A stretch of 64,000 bases of DNA from Nocardia stercoris (lineage in GTDB: Bacteria; Actinomycetota; Actinomycetes; Mycobacteriales; Mycobacteriaceae), in contig NZ_RFFH01000008.1 of assembly GCF_003696265.1 (NCBI RefSeq), forward strand, positions 1 to 64,000, in the 5' to 3' direction. Made by a program: the position numbers and the translations under genes. Of this stretch, positions 15,727 through 24,166 are shown in pieces. The notes beneath the pieces are model-generated. The model was not told the origin of the DNA, did no database searches, and saw only the letters and a list, made by a program, of their open reading frames with translations. Positions within the stretch are counted from its first letter, which is position 1; each line of letters begins with the position of its first letter.

Positions 15727-16907
15727 GCGGGTACCTTCTCTTCGGGGGCGGCGGTGACCGGTGCGGCGGGCGCGCCCGGCTTGCGCAGCCGCTGCGCCAA
15801 TTGCCGTGCCAGCGGCCCGAATCCGGCGAAACCGGCGGGCACGAAGCCGACCACCACGATGAACAGCGCGCCCTGCAGGTAGGTCCAGCCGGACGGGAAC
15901 TGCTCGGAGAAGGTGGTCTGCGCCCAGGCGACCCCGATCGCGCCGAGCGCCGGGCCCAGCAGCGTGGTCCGGCCGCCGATGGCGACCCCGATCAGGAACA
16001 CGATCGAGGGCACCACGCCGATATCGGCGGGGGAGATGATGCCGACGATCGGGGTGAACAGCGCCCCCGCGATCCCGGCGAACATCGCCGCCACGACGAA
16101 CGCCACGATCTTGACGTTGGCCGGGTCGTAGCCGAGGAACCGCACTCGTTCCTCCTGGTCACGGACCGCGACCAGCAGTTCGCCGTACCGGCTGTGCATC
16201 AGCTGCCGGGCCGCCGCCAGCACCACGAGCAGTGTGGCCGCCGCGATGAAGAACAGCATCCGCCGGTTCACCGGATCCGAGAGCCGATAGCCGAAGAAGG
16301 CGTGGAAGTCGCTGAGCCCGGTGAAGCCGCCGATCGACTGTTGTCCGGTGAGCAGGATCGCCATTGCCGCGGTCAGCGCCTGGGACAGGATCGCGAAATA
16401 CGCGCCCTTGACGCGGCGCTTGAACACCCCGTAGCCGAGGACCGCGGCCAGCAGCCCGGGTAGCACCAGGATCGCGATCAGCGTTACCGGCGCGGAGGCG
16501 AACGGCTGCCAATAACCGGGCAGCACATCGATTCCGGCGATCTGCATGAACTCCGGGACCTTCTGATGCTGCTTGGCGGCGTCGGCCAGCTGCATGTGCA
16601 TGGCCATCAGATAGGCGCCGAGCCCGAAGAACACGCCTTGGCCCAGGGTGAGCATTCCGCCACGGCCCCAAGCCAATCCGATCCCGACCCCGATGACGGC
16701 GAAGCACAGGAACTTGGCCAGCAGGCCGAGCCGGAAGTCGCTGAGCACGGCGGGAGCCAGCCCGAACAGCACCGCCGCGCCCAGGACGAAGCCGCCCAGC
16801 GTGCGAATCCACGAGTGGTGCAGCAGTTTCATGCTGAATCCTTTCGGCCTGACCGGGGGCGCTACGTGGTTACGCTGCGCTGCCGCCTCCGCGCCTGACC
16901 CGGTCAT
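15723..16907 (-). CDS. urtC: Urea ABC transporter permease UrtC
   Basis: About 394 residues, with a branched-chain amino acid type permease core of nine or ten membrane segments (for example FLCFAVIGVGIGLAWGRGGM and LFFIAAATLLVVLAAA). The conserved coupling stretch RYGELLVAVRDQEERVRFLG contacts the ATPase. The UrtC hallmarks LSDFHAFFGYRLSDP and SFGIGLAWG-type GRGGMLTLGQGVFFG are visible. ATG at 16907 overlaps the urtB stop (ATGA) and has GAGGAG upstream; ATG at 16832 also has a good site (AAGGA) and would give 369 residues. Both are plausible. Confidence 0.92.
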   Translation of the reverse strand: MTGSGAEAAAQRNHVAPPVRPKGFSMKLLHHSWIRTLGGFVLGAAVLFGLAPAVLSDFRLGLLAKFLCFAVIGVGIGLAWGRGGMLTLGQGVFFGLGAYLMAMHMQLADAAKQHQKVPEFMQIAGIDVLPGYWQPFASAPVTLIAILVLPGLLAAVLGYGVFKRRVKGAYFAILSQALTAAMAILLTGQQSIGGFTGLSDFHAFFGYRLSDPVNRRMLFFIAAATLLVVLAAARQLMHSRYGELLVAVRDQEERVRFLGYDPANVKIVAFVVAAMFAGIAGALFTPIVGIISPADIGVVPSIVFLIGVAIGGRTTLLGPALGAIGVAWAQTTFSEQFPSGWTYLQGALFIVVVGFVPAGFAGFGPLARQLAQRLRKPGAPAAPVTAAPEEKVPA

Positions 16908-17788
16908 GCCAGGCTCCTCGTCCGGACGGTGAACAGACCCTGCGGCCGGACCTGCAGGAACACGACGATGACCAGGAAGACGATCACCTTCGCCACCGAC
17001 GCCGTGGTGGCGTACTCGGTGAACGAATTCACCAGGCCCAGAGCGAAAGCCGCGATGACCGTGCCCTTGATCTGGCCGAGCCCGCCGATCACGACGACCA
17101 GGAAGGCGTCGACCAGATAGCTCTGCCCGATCGTCGGACTGGTCGAACCGATCAGGGTCAGCGCCACTCCCGCCACGGCCGCCAGGCCGGAGCCGATGAA
17201 GAAGGTGCTCAGATCGATGACGCGACTGGAGATTCCGCTGGTCTCGGCGAGGCTGCGGTTCTGCACCACCGCGCGGATCCGCCGGCCCAGCGGGGTCAGC
17301 TTCAGCACCGCGGCCAGGATCACCACCGCCACCACCGCGAGCACCATGATGAAGATGCGGGTCTTCGGCACCACCGTGCCCGCGATCGACAACCCGCCGG
17401 TCAGCCAGTCCGGCGCCACGACGTTCTTGGCCGGGGCGCCGAAGATGTTGCGGGCGGCCTGTTGCAGCACCAGCCCGACCCCGAAGGTCACCAGCAGGGT
17501 GTCCAGCGGCCGGTCGTACATCCACCGGATCAGCCCGGCCTCCAGGATCGCGCCGAGCACACCGCCGACCACGAAACCGGCGACCAGGGACACCAGCAGT
17601 GCCGCCCCGGTCGAGTGCACGACCTGCTCGACCACGTACGTGGTGTAGCAGCCGGCCATGATGAATTCGCCGTGCGCCATATTGATGACGCCCATCTGAC
17701 CGAAGGTCAGCGACAGGCCCAGCGCGGCGAGCAACAGGATGGATCCCAGACTCAGCCCGGTGAAGAGCTGGCCGACAACGACTTCCAC
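16904..17788 (-). CDS. urtB: Urea ABC transporter permease UrtB
   Basis: A 294-residue LivH-type permease. It has eight or so membrane segments, beginning LFTGLSLGSILLLAALGLSL. The family motif GQMGVINMAHGEFIMAG is followed by YDRPLDTLLVTFGVGLVLQQ, typical of UrtB. The GTG at 17788 is preferred because GAGGAG lies 6 bases upstream; the longer frame to 17857 lacks this. A GC-rich hairpin separates it from urtA (17813-17829). Confidence 0.93.
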   Translation of the reverse strand: MEVVVGQLFTGLSLGSILLLAALGLSLTFGQMGVINMAHGEFIMAGCYTTYVVEQVVHSTGAALLVSLVAGFVVGGVLGAILEAGLIRWMYDRPLDTLLVTFGVGLVLQQAARNIFGAPAKNVVAPDWLTGGLSIAGTVVPKTRIFIMVLAVVAVVILAAVLKLTPLGRRIRAVVQNRSLAETSGISSRVIDLSTFFIGSGLAAVAGVALTLIGSTSPTIGQSYLVDAFLVVVIGGLGQIKGTVIAAFALGLVNSFTEYATTASVAKVIVFLVIVVFLQVRPQGLFTVRTRSLA

Positions 17789-17812
17789 AACGATCTCCTC
17801 GTGTGTCGAATA

Positions 17813-17829
17813 CCCCTGCTCAGCAGGGG
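17813..17829. promoter_or_regulatory. Hairpin in the urtA-urtB spacer
   Basis: CCCCTGCT (17813-17820) C AGCAGGGG (17822-17829): a perfect inverted repeat in the 105-bp gap between urtA and urtB. In transcripts running from urtA it could attenuate transcription or protect the urtA 3' end, giving more binding protein than permease. No T-run. Confidence 0.5.
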
Positions 17830-17893
17830 ATTTCGGCGTGCGGTGCGGAAGGGGCACTGCCGCGGCGCACGCCGTTACCGATCGAGATCGGAC

Positions 17894-19192
17894 TTACTTG
17901 AGGCCCTTGGCCCAGTCGTAGGTGGTCAGGTACGGGTCGGGAACGATGGCCTTGCCGGAGTCCCAGACGGTGTAGATGAGGCCGTCGTCGTGGATCTGGC
18001 CGATCCGCGCGGTCTTGGTGATGTGGTGGTTGGCGCCGTTGACGGTCACCGTGCCCTCGGGCGCGTCGTAGCTGACGCCGTCGGCCGCGTTCTGAATGTC
18101 GGCCACCGCGAAGGACTTCGCCTTCTCGACCATGTTCTTCCACAGGAAGACCGAGGTGTAGGCGGCTTCCATCGGGTCGGAGGTGGGGCGGTCCTGGCCG
18201 TAGGCGGCCTTGTAGGCGGTGACGAAGGCCTTGTTCTGCGGGCTGTCGATGGTCTGGTAGTAGTTCCAGGCGGTCAGCTGGCCGTTGAGGAACTGCGGGC
18301 CGATACCCTTGGCCTCCTCCTCGGCGATCGACACCGAGACGACCGGCATGTCGGCGGCCTTGAGGCCGGCGTTGCCGTACTCGCGGAAGAACGCGACGTT
18401 GGAGTCGCCGTTGAGGGTGTTGAACACCGCACCGGCGTGCGAGTTACGGACCTTGTTGACGATTGTGGAGAAATCGGTGGACCCCAGCGGCGCGTAGTCC
18501 TCGCCCTTGATCTCGATCCCGTTGGCGGCGGCGTACGCCTTGATCTCCCGGTTCGCGGTCTGCGGGAACACGTAGTCACTGCCGACCAGGTACAGCGAGG
18601 TGATGCCGCGCTGCTTGAGGTAGTCCAGGGCCGGGATGATCTGCTGGTTGGTGGTGGCGCCGGTGTAGAAGATGTTCTTGCTGTCCTCGAGGCCCTCGTA
18701 CTGCACGGGATAGAACAGCAGGCCGTTCAGCGACTCGAACTTCGGCTTCATGGCCTTGCGCGACGACGAGGTCCAGCCACCGAAAACGGCTGCGACACAG
18801 TCGGAGCTGATCAGTTTCTCGGCCTTCTCGGCGAAGGTCTTCGGGTCGGAGGCGCCGTCCTCGGGGACGATCTCGAGCTTCTTCCCCAGCACACCGCCCG
18901 CGGCATTGATCTGGTCGACGGCCAGCTTCGTCGAATTGGCCACCGTCACCTCACTGATCGCCATGGTGCCGGTCAGCGAATGCAGCGAACCGATCTTGAT
19001 GGTGTCCTTGGAGGTGTCCACACACGATTTCGCGGTCGTGGTGGACGAATCGTCGCGGCTCCCGCACCCGGTGAGGAGCAGCGCGGACAGCACCGCGGTC
19101 GGCGCCGCGACCGTGGCCAGCAGGCGGCGGCGTCGGGCAGTGCCCGCAGTCGAGGCTGCGCGGTCGCGACGAGCGGCACGGGAGTTGGGCAT
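17894..19192 (-). CDS. urtA: Urea ABC transporter substrate-binding lipoprotein UrtA
   Basis: A 432-residue periplasmic-type binding protein with a signal peptide and lipobox (LLLTGC, Cys about 43), anchored outside the membrane. The mature domain is family Peripla_BP_5, with UrtA features: KIGSLHSLTGTMAISE, VFGGWTSSSRKAMKP, LFYPVQYEGLE, YLVGSDYVFPQTANRE, AEEEAKGIGP and DPMEAAYTSVFLWK. First gene of urtABCDE; urea uptake suggests growth on scarce nitrogen. The upstream region (19193-19408) should hold the operon promoter. Confidence 0.95.
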   Translation of the reverse strand: MPNSRAARRDRAASTAGTARRRRLLATVAAPTAVLSALLLTGCGSRDDSSTTTAKSCVDTSKDTIKIGSLHSLTGTMAISEVTVANSTKLAVDQINAAGGVLGKKLEIVPEDGASDPKTFAEKAEKLISSDCVAAVFGGWTSSSRKAMKPKFESLNGLLFYPVQYEGLEDSKNIFYTGATTNQQIIPALDYLKQRGITSLYLVGSDYVFPQTANREIKAYAAANGIEIKGEDYAPLGSTDFSTIVNKVRNSHAGAVFNTLNGDSNVAFFREYGNAGLKAADMPVVSVSIAEEEAKGIGPQFLNGQLTAWNYYQTIDSPQNKAFVTAYKAAYGQDRPTSDPMEAAYTSVFLWKNMVEKAKSFAVADIQNAADGVSYDAPEGTVTVNGANHHITKTARIGQIHDDGLIYTVWDSGKAIVPDPYLTTYDWAKGLK

Positions 19193-19352
19193 GGGCGGAC
19201 CTCTTCCTCATCGGTTCGCGACGGCACCTGCCGGTCGCACGAAAACACCCGCGCTGTGCCCGCAAACCATGTGCGGGACAAGGCGTTGTATACAGTCGGT
19301 GTATCCGTGCGCCGAACGGTAAACGAGATCTGTTTCGCCCGAATATCTGTCG

Positions 19353-19368
19353 GTGACAGCTGTATTTC
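19353..19368 (-). promoter_or_regulatory. Weak GlnR-like half-site pair upstream of urtA
   Basis: Read on the minus strand: GAAAT-N6-GTCAC. Actinobacterial GlnR boxes alternate GTnAC and GAAAC with 6-bp spacing, and two of these elements are approximated here, about 160 bp before urtA. The flanking elements do not match, so this is a lead only. Confidence 0.25.
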
Positions 19369-19408
19369 CGATGTTTCTCCGAGATGAAAACACCAGTTGG
19401 ACATGGGA

Positions 19409-19441
19409 AAGGCCCCGGAACATATATGTTTCCGGGGCCTT
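19409..19441. terminator. Terminator after the secreted protein gene
   Basis: AAGGCCCCGGAA (19409-19420) pairs perfectly with TTCCGGGGCCTT (19430-19441), loop CATATATGT. It lies 18 bp past the stop of the minus-strand gene at 19460 and ends in TTTCCC on that strand. Confidence 0.8.
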
Positions 19442-19459
19442 GCCGAATCGCTCGGCGAA

Positions 19460-19942
19460 CTAGTAGCAGTTGCCGAACTCGTTGCAGACGCCGTGCCACT
19501 CCACGCCGTCGGGGACGTCGGAGGCGGGGATGGTCGAACTGATCGCACCGCCGACGGCGCCGCCGGCCAGCGCGCTGCCGAGCGGCACGACCAGGGCACT
19601 GCCGAGCGGCAGGAGCAGACCGGAACCGGCGTCCAGGCCCGCCGCCACGCCGGCCGGGCCGAGCGTCGAGGAGACGGTCGGCAGCAGGACCGGCGCGAGG
19701 CTGGGCAGGATGCCGGACAGGGCGCCTACCGTGCCGCCCAGGCTCGCGCCGGACTCGATGTTGCGTGAATGTGGTGAGGACAGCGTCAGGTACGCGACGT
19801 CCTGGGCGGCGGTGTCGTCCGCCACCGGCCGCAGCGCGATCCCGCCGGCGGGCGTGGTGGGTGCGGCGGATGCGCCACCCGCCGCGGCGGTAACCGCCGC
19901 GACAGCGACCAGGGTGGATCCGGCGATCGTCTTGAGGCTCAT
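19460..19942 (-). CDS. Small secreted protein, glycine/leucine-rich
   Basis: A 160-residue protein. It has a Sec signal peptide (MSLKTIAGSTLVAVAAVTAA, cleavage near SAAPTT). The mature part is Gly/Ser/Leu/Pro-rich (SLGGTVGALSGILPSLAPVL; LGSALVVPLGSALAGGAVGG), resembling a glycine-zipper, and ends in a short segment with two Cys (VCNEFGNC). It is a common Nocardia type of exported protein of unknown role. The ATG at 19942 is the first residue of the signal; the frame is open further upstream but that is antisense to ramB. Confidence 0.7.
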   Translation of the reverse strand: MSLKTIAGSTLVAVAAVTAAAGGASAAPTTPAGGIALRPVADDTAAQDVAYLTLSSPHSRNIESGASLGGTVGALSGILPSLAPVLLPTVSSTLGPAGVAAGLDAGSGLLLPLGSALVVPLGSALAGGAVGGAISSTIPASDVPDGVEWHGVCNEFGNCY

Positions 19943-20043
19943 GTTTCCCTTTGTTCGGACGCGTGTTTCGCGTCGCGGGGGAACGTAACACCGGGTCCGA
20001 ACAAGATCGAAATTATGCGAGCTTCGCTGCGCGAGAACCGGAA

Positions 20044-21453
20044 TCAGCGCAGCACGTACGGCGAGATCGAGCTGCGATGTTCGCTGATGTCGAGCGATTT
20101 GCCCAGCGGCGGAAAGGCCCGCTGCGGGCACCGGATCCGCTCGCAGACCCGGCAGCCGGCGCCGATCGGGGTGACCTGCGGATCCTCCAGGTCGAGGCCG
20201 TCGGCGTAGACCACCCGGGTCGCGTGCCGCAATTCGCAGCCCAGGCCGATGGCGAAGGTCTTGGAGGGCTCGCCGTAGCGGGTGGCGCGGCGCTCGATGG
20301 TGCGCGCCACCCACAGGTATTTGCGGCCGTCGGGCATCTGCGCGATCTGGGTCATGATCCGGCCCGGATAGGCGAACGTCTCGTACACGTTCCACAGCGG
20401 GCAGGTGCCGCCAGCGGAGGAGAAGTGGAAACCGGTGGCGGACTGCCGCTTCGACATGTTGCCCGCCCGGTCCACCCGGACGAACGAGAACGGCACCCCG
20501 CGCAGTTCGGGCCGCTGCAGGGTGGACAGGCGGTGGCAGATGGTCTCGTAACTCTGGGTGAAGAAGGCCGACAGCCGCTCGACGTCGTAGCGGTACTGCT
20601 CGGCGACCTCGTGGAAGGTGGTGTACGGCAACACGGTTGCGGCCGCGAAGTAGTTGGCCAGCCCCAGCTTCGCCAGGGTGCGGGAATCGTCGGACGCGAA
20701 ATTGCCCTCGCCGGCCAGCTTTTCGATCAGGTCGCCGTGTTCCAGGTAGGCCAGTTCGGCGGCCAGTTTGAAGCTGCGCTGCCCGCCGGACAGGTGGGGC
20801 GCGATCTCCAGCCGCCGGGTGTGCGGGTCGTAGCGGTGCAGCACGCCGTCGCCCAGGTCGATGCGCTCCACGATCTGCACGCCGTGCGCGCTGCTGAGCC
20901 GTTTCGCGATCTCGCGCTTGAGATCTCCGCCGTGGAACCGCATACGCTTGGCCAGTTCCTCTGCGGCGGTGTCGAGTTCGTGGATGTAGTTCTGCCGCTG
21001 GTAGAAGAAGTCGCGGACCTCCTCGTGCGGGCGGGAGATGGCGGCGGTGCCGCTGCCGTCGGCGAACCGGTCCTCGGTGGCGGCGGCCAGCTGCGCGCTG
21101 GTGTTGCGGTAGCGCCGGTGCATGTTCACCAGTGCCCGGGCCAGGCTGGGGTGGGCGGACACCATGTCGGCGATGGCCTGCGCGTCGGCTTCGATGCCGA
21201 GCTCCTGATCCATCACGACTTCCTGCAGTTCGGCGATGAGCCGGGTGTCGTCCTGGGAGGAGAAGAAGCCGGCGTCGACCCCGAACAGTTCGCTGATCCG
21301 CAGCAGTACCGGGACGGTGAGCGGACGCGCGTCGTGCTCGATCTGGTTGAGGTAGCTGGCCGAGATCTCCAGCTGTTTGGCGAGTGAGACCTGGCTCAAC
21401 CCTCGCTCGGTACGCAGCTGCCGTAGCCGCGTGCCGACGAACGTCTTGGCCAT
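20044..21453 (-). CDS. ramB: RamB-type acetate-metabolism regulator (ScfR/short-chain fatty acyl regulator family)
   Basis: A 469-residue regulator with an N-terminal XRE helix-turn-helix (GTRLRQLRTERGLSQVSLAK, then YLNQIEHDARPLT), a peptidase-like DUF955 region (SFKLAAELAYLEHGD; the HExxH zinc motif is replaced, so it is not a protease), and a C-terminal domain with four Cys (CPLW; CELR; CRVCERIRC). These features match RamB of corynebacteria and mycobacteria, which controls aceA/aceB and other acetate genes. The isocitrate lyase gene lies 14 kb away in the same window with RamB-like sites before it. Confidence 0.92.
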   Translation of the reverse strand: MAKTFVGTRLRQLRTERGLSQVSLAKQLEISASYLNQIEHDARPLTVPVLLRISELFGVDAGFFSSQDDTRLIAELQEVVMDQELGIEADAQAIADMVSAHPSLARALVNMHRRYRNTSAQLAAATEDRFADGSGTAAISRPHEEVRDFFYQRQNYIHELDTAAEELAKRMRFHGGDLKREIAKRLSSAHGVQIVERIDLGDGVLHRYDPHTRRLEIAPHLSGGQRSFKLAAELAYLEHGDLIEKLAGEGNFASDDSRTLAKLGLANYFAAATVLPYTTFHEVAEQYRYDVERLSAFFTQSYETICHRLSTLQRPELRGVPFSFVRVDRAGNMSKRQSATGFHFSSAGGTCPLWNVYETFAYPGRIMTQIAQMPDGRKYLWVARTIERRATRYGEPSKTFAIGLGCELRHATRVVYADGLDLEDPQVTPIGAGCRVCERIRCPQRAFPPLGKSLDISEHRSSISPYVLR

Positions 21454-21635
21454 ATACCGAGCGTATGGGCGCATTAGCAGGTGTGCCAATAGAAGATTTG
21501 CAGCGCTTGTTGAGGGATGTGTCACAGTCGGGTCCGCGACGTCGGTACATTGCGCGCAGGACGTTCCGGCGAATCGTTCCAGCCGGTCGTGTCGCGCCCG
21601 GCGTACCTGTCGGTGGCTCGGGTTACCGTCGACCC

Positions 21636-23180
21636 GTGCTGTTCTCCGAGGTGGTCGCGACATCGGACGCCGTGCGGTCGAACGCGTCGCGCAAGGCGAA
21701 GATCGCCGCGCTCGCCCGGTCGCTCGCGGCGGCCGGCGCCGACGAGCTGCCGGCGGTCGTGGCGTGGCTCTCCGGTGATACCACCCAGGACCGGCTCGGC
21801 ACCGGGTGGCGCACCCTGCTAGGGATCGACGTGCCGCCCGCCGCCACACCCGGGCTCGCGATCGGCGCGGTCGAGGCCGTGCTCGACGAACTCGCCGACA
21901 CTGCCGGGCCGGGATCGGTCGCCCGGCGGCGCGAACTGCTGGAAGGGTTGATGGCGGCCGCCACCACCGCCGAACGGGACTTCCTGATCCGGCTGCTCAC
22001 CGGCGAGCTGCGCCAGGGTGCCTCGGCCGCGCTGGTCGGCGACGCGGTCGCGCTCGCGGCGGGCGTGCCGGTCGAGCTGGTCCGCCGGGCCCTCATGCTG
22101 TCGGGCCGGCTGCCGGTGACGGCCCGGGCCGCGTTGACCGGCGGGGCGGCGGCGCTGGCGGAATTCCGGCTGGAGGTCGGGCGCCCGCTGCAGCCCATGC
22201 TCGCCACGCCCGGCGGCACGCTCGACGAGGCCATGGCCGAATTCGACGGTGCGGTCAGCCTGGAACAGAAGCTCGACGGCGCCCGCATCCAGGTGCATCG
22301 CGCCGGAGAACGAGTGTGGGTGTTCACCCGCACGCTGCGCGATATCACCGCCACGGTGCCGGAGCTGGTGGAACTGGTCGCGGGCCTGCCGTGCAGCAGC
22401 GTGGTGCTCGACGGGGAGACACTCGCGCTCACCGACGCCGGCCGGCCCCGCCCGTTCCAGGAGACGATGAGCCGCTTCGCCCTCGACCCGGCTCTGGTTG
22501 CGGCACAACCGAAGTCGGCCCGCGACCTGCTGCTGCACCCGTTCTTCTTCGATTGCCTGCACCTCGACGGCACCGACCTGCTGGACGCGCCGCTCGCCGA
22601 GCGGCGGGCCGCGCTCGAAACGGTGGCCGGGCCGCACTGCATCCCGGTGCTGCAGCGCCCCGGCCCCACGGCCGCCGCGGACTACGTCGCGGCCACCCTG
22701 CGTGCCGGGCACGAGGGGGTCATGGTCAAGTCGCTGTCCGCGCCCTATGCCGCCGGACGCCGGGGCCGGGCCTGGTTGAAGCTGAAGCCGACCCACACGC
22801 TCGACCTGATCGTGCTGGGCGCGGAATGGGGGTACGGGCGCCGGACCGGGTACTTGTCGAATCTGCACCTGGGCGCCCGCGACCCCGACGGTGGTCCGCC
22901 GATCATGGTGGGCAAGACGTTCAAGGGCCTGACCGACGCGCTGCTGCGCTGGCAGACCACGGAATTCCCCGCCCACGAGCGGGCCCGCGACGCGCACGCG
23001 GTGTACCTGCGGCCGGAGTTGGTCGTCGAGATCGCGCTGGACGGGGTGCAGGTCAGCACCCGCTATCCGGGCGGCGCCGCGCTGCGGTTCGCCCGGGTGA
23101 TCCGGTACCGGCCGGACAAGACGGCCGCCGACGCGGACACCATCGATGCCGTGCGGGCCTTGCTGCCGGGCGTCGGGTGA
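21636..23180 (+). CDS. ligB: ATP-dependent DNA ligase (LigB-type)
   Basis: A 514-residue protein. An N-terminal ligase domain (about 1-175) is followed by the nucleotidyltransferase core. The adenylated lysine is Lys212 in EQKLDGARIQVH (motif I), followed by RTLRDITATVPEL (motif III area), SVVLDGETLAL, EGVMVKSLSAPYAAGRRG (motif IV), WLKLKPTHTLDLIVLG (motif V), and a C-terminal OB fold with KTFKGLTDA and LRPELVVEIALDGVQ (motif VI area). The length resembles mycobacterial LigB (Rv3062). The GTG at 21636 opens the conserved MLFSEVVATSD start. Confidence 0.93.
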   Translation: MLFSEVVATSDAVRSNASRKAKIAALARSLAAAGADELPAVVAWLSGDTTQDRLGTGWRTLLGIDVPPAATPGLAIGAVEAVLDELADTAGPGSVARRRELLEGLMAAATTAERDFLIRLLTGELRQGASAALVGDAVALAAGVPVELVRRALMLSGRLPVTARAALTGGAAALAEFRLEVGRPLQPMLATPGGTLDEAMAEFDGAVSLEQKLDGARIQVHRAGERVWVFTRTLRDITATVPELVELVAGLPCSSVVLDGETLALTDAGRPRPFQETMSRFALDPALVAAQPKSARDLLLHPFFFDCLHLDGTDLLDAPLAERRAALETVAGPHCIPVLQRPGPTAAADYVAATLRAGHEGVMVKSLSAPYAAGRRGRAWLKLKPTHTLDLIVLGAEWGYGRRTGYLSNLHLGARDPDGGPPIMVGKTFKGLTDALLRWQTTEFPAHERARDAHAVYLRPELVVEIALDGVQVSTRYPGGAALRFARVIRYRPDKTAADADTIDAVRALLPGVG

Positions 23181-23502
23181 GCCCGGCCCGTGCGGAATGC
23201 CGGGCGGCAGCTCGATCGACGTGCGGTCGGGTAGCGATTCGCCCGTTCTCCGGTGGTATCGCGCGCGTTGTCGAGGTCATCGGTAACGCGGCGCGGCTTG
23301 CCGGCGGTATGAAGGGTGCGACCTGATGTGCGCCGGGGTGATTTGCCAGGTGATTCACAGGTTTATCGGCAGCGCACCCTCAGCCTGACAGGGCAGTATT
23401 TGTAGTGCCGGTTTCGACTGGTGCGGATCAACTGCCCTGATCCGTGATTCCTTGGCTGCCGGCGGCGTTGGTCCCTCGCCCGCGTCGCCGGCCACCCCGG
23501 GG
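23181..23502. other. 322-bp intergenic region between convergent genes
   Basis: No gene or strong hairpin found. It separates the ligase gene from the convergent DUF4254 gene, and I see no promoter or repeat I can support. Confidence 0.4.
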
Positions 23503-23946
23503 TCAAGGCTCCCGATGTCCGGACAGATCCGGTAACCGGCAACGGCCCGTCGCCACCTCGCTCGCGAGATCCTCGTACGCCACCGCCAGTTCGGTGAGCC
23601 GCCGCCACGCGTCGTGCGTCATCCACTGCGGCAGATTCGCCAGCGTGTAATAGGCCAGCGAGGAGAACTGCGCCATCCGATCGATAACGGTGCCCACCGT
23701 CTCGGTGTGCATGCGGGTCGCGCCGTCGGCGGGCGGCGATTCCGCGGCGACCCACCGATCGATATCGTGCACCAGTTCGGCGCGTTCGTTGTCCACCGAC
23801 CGGGTCGAGTCGGGCGCGGCGAGGCGGCGCTCGTGCAGCTCGGTGAGCCGAGCCGCGCAGCGCAGGACGAACTGGTCGCCGTGCAGCGTGCCCCGGCAGG
23901 CGTCCAGGAGAAGATCTTTGGGCGGAAGCGATTCCACGCGCGCCAT
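23503..23946 (-). CDS. DUF4254 domain protein
   Basis: A 147-residue, predicted all-helical cytosolic protein. The middle carries the DUF4254-like pattern LTELHERRLAAPDSTRSVD, then NERAELVHDIDRWVAAESPP and HTETVGTVIDRMAQFSSLAY. The family is widespread in Nocardia and unstudied. Divergent from the sugar kinase at 24167 with a 220-bp spacer. Confidence 0.7.
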   Translation of the reverse strand: MARVESLPPKDLLLDACRGTLHGDQFVLRCAARLTELHERRLAAPDSTRSVDNERAELVHDIDRWVAAESPPADGATRMHTETVGTVIDRMAQFSSLAYYTLANLPQWMTHDAWRRLTELAVAYEDLASEVATGRCRLPDLSGHREP

Positions 23947-24166
23947 CCTGCACTCTCAATATCTCTGATCGGCAACGGCATTCGAATCGACACGCCGACC
24001 TCGGTGTTTCGACCGAATCGAGCCGGTTCGTGTGGGCGCGAGCGAGTCTTCGGCAACAACTTCGGGTGGGTTCGCCGGGCCGGATCGCGGTATGTTCGCG
24101 CATGCCGTGGTACTCGAAGAGGGTCTGGGAAATGCTCCGGGGCCTGCGACTGGGAGTGTGGTTGCC

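Noticed and set aside
20044..21453. RamB DUF955-like region considered as an active metallopeptidase
   Set aside because: The expected HExxH reads AELAYLEHGD-like and lacks the His-Glu zinc pair, so a regulatory domain is more likely.
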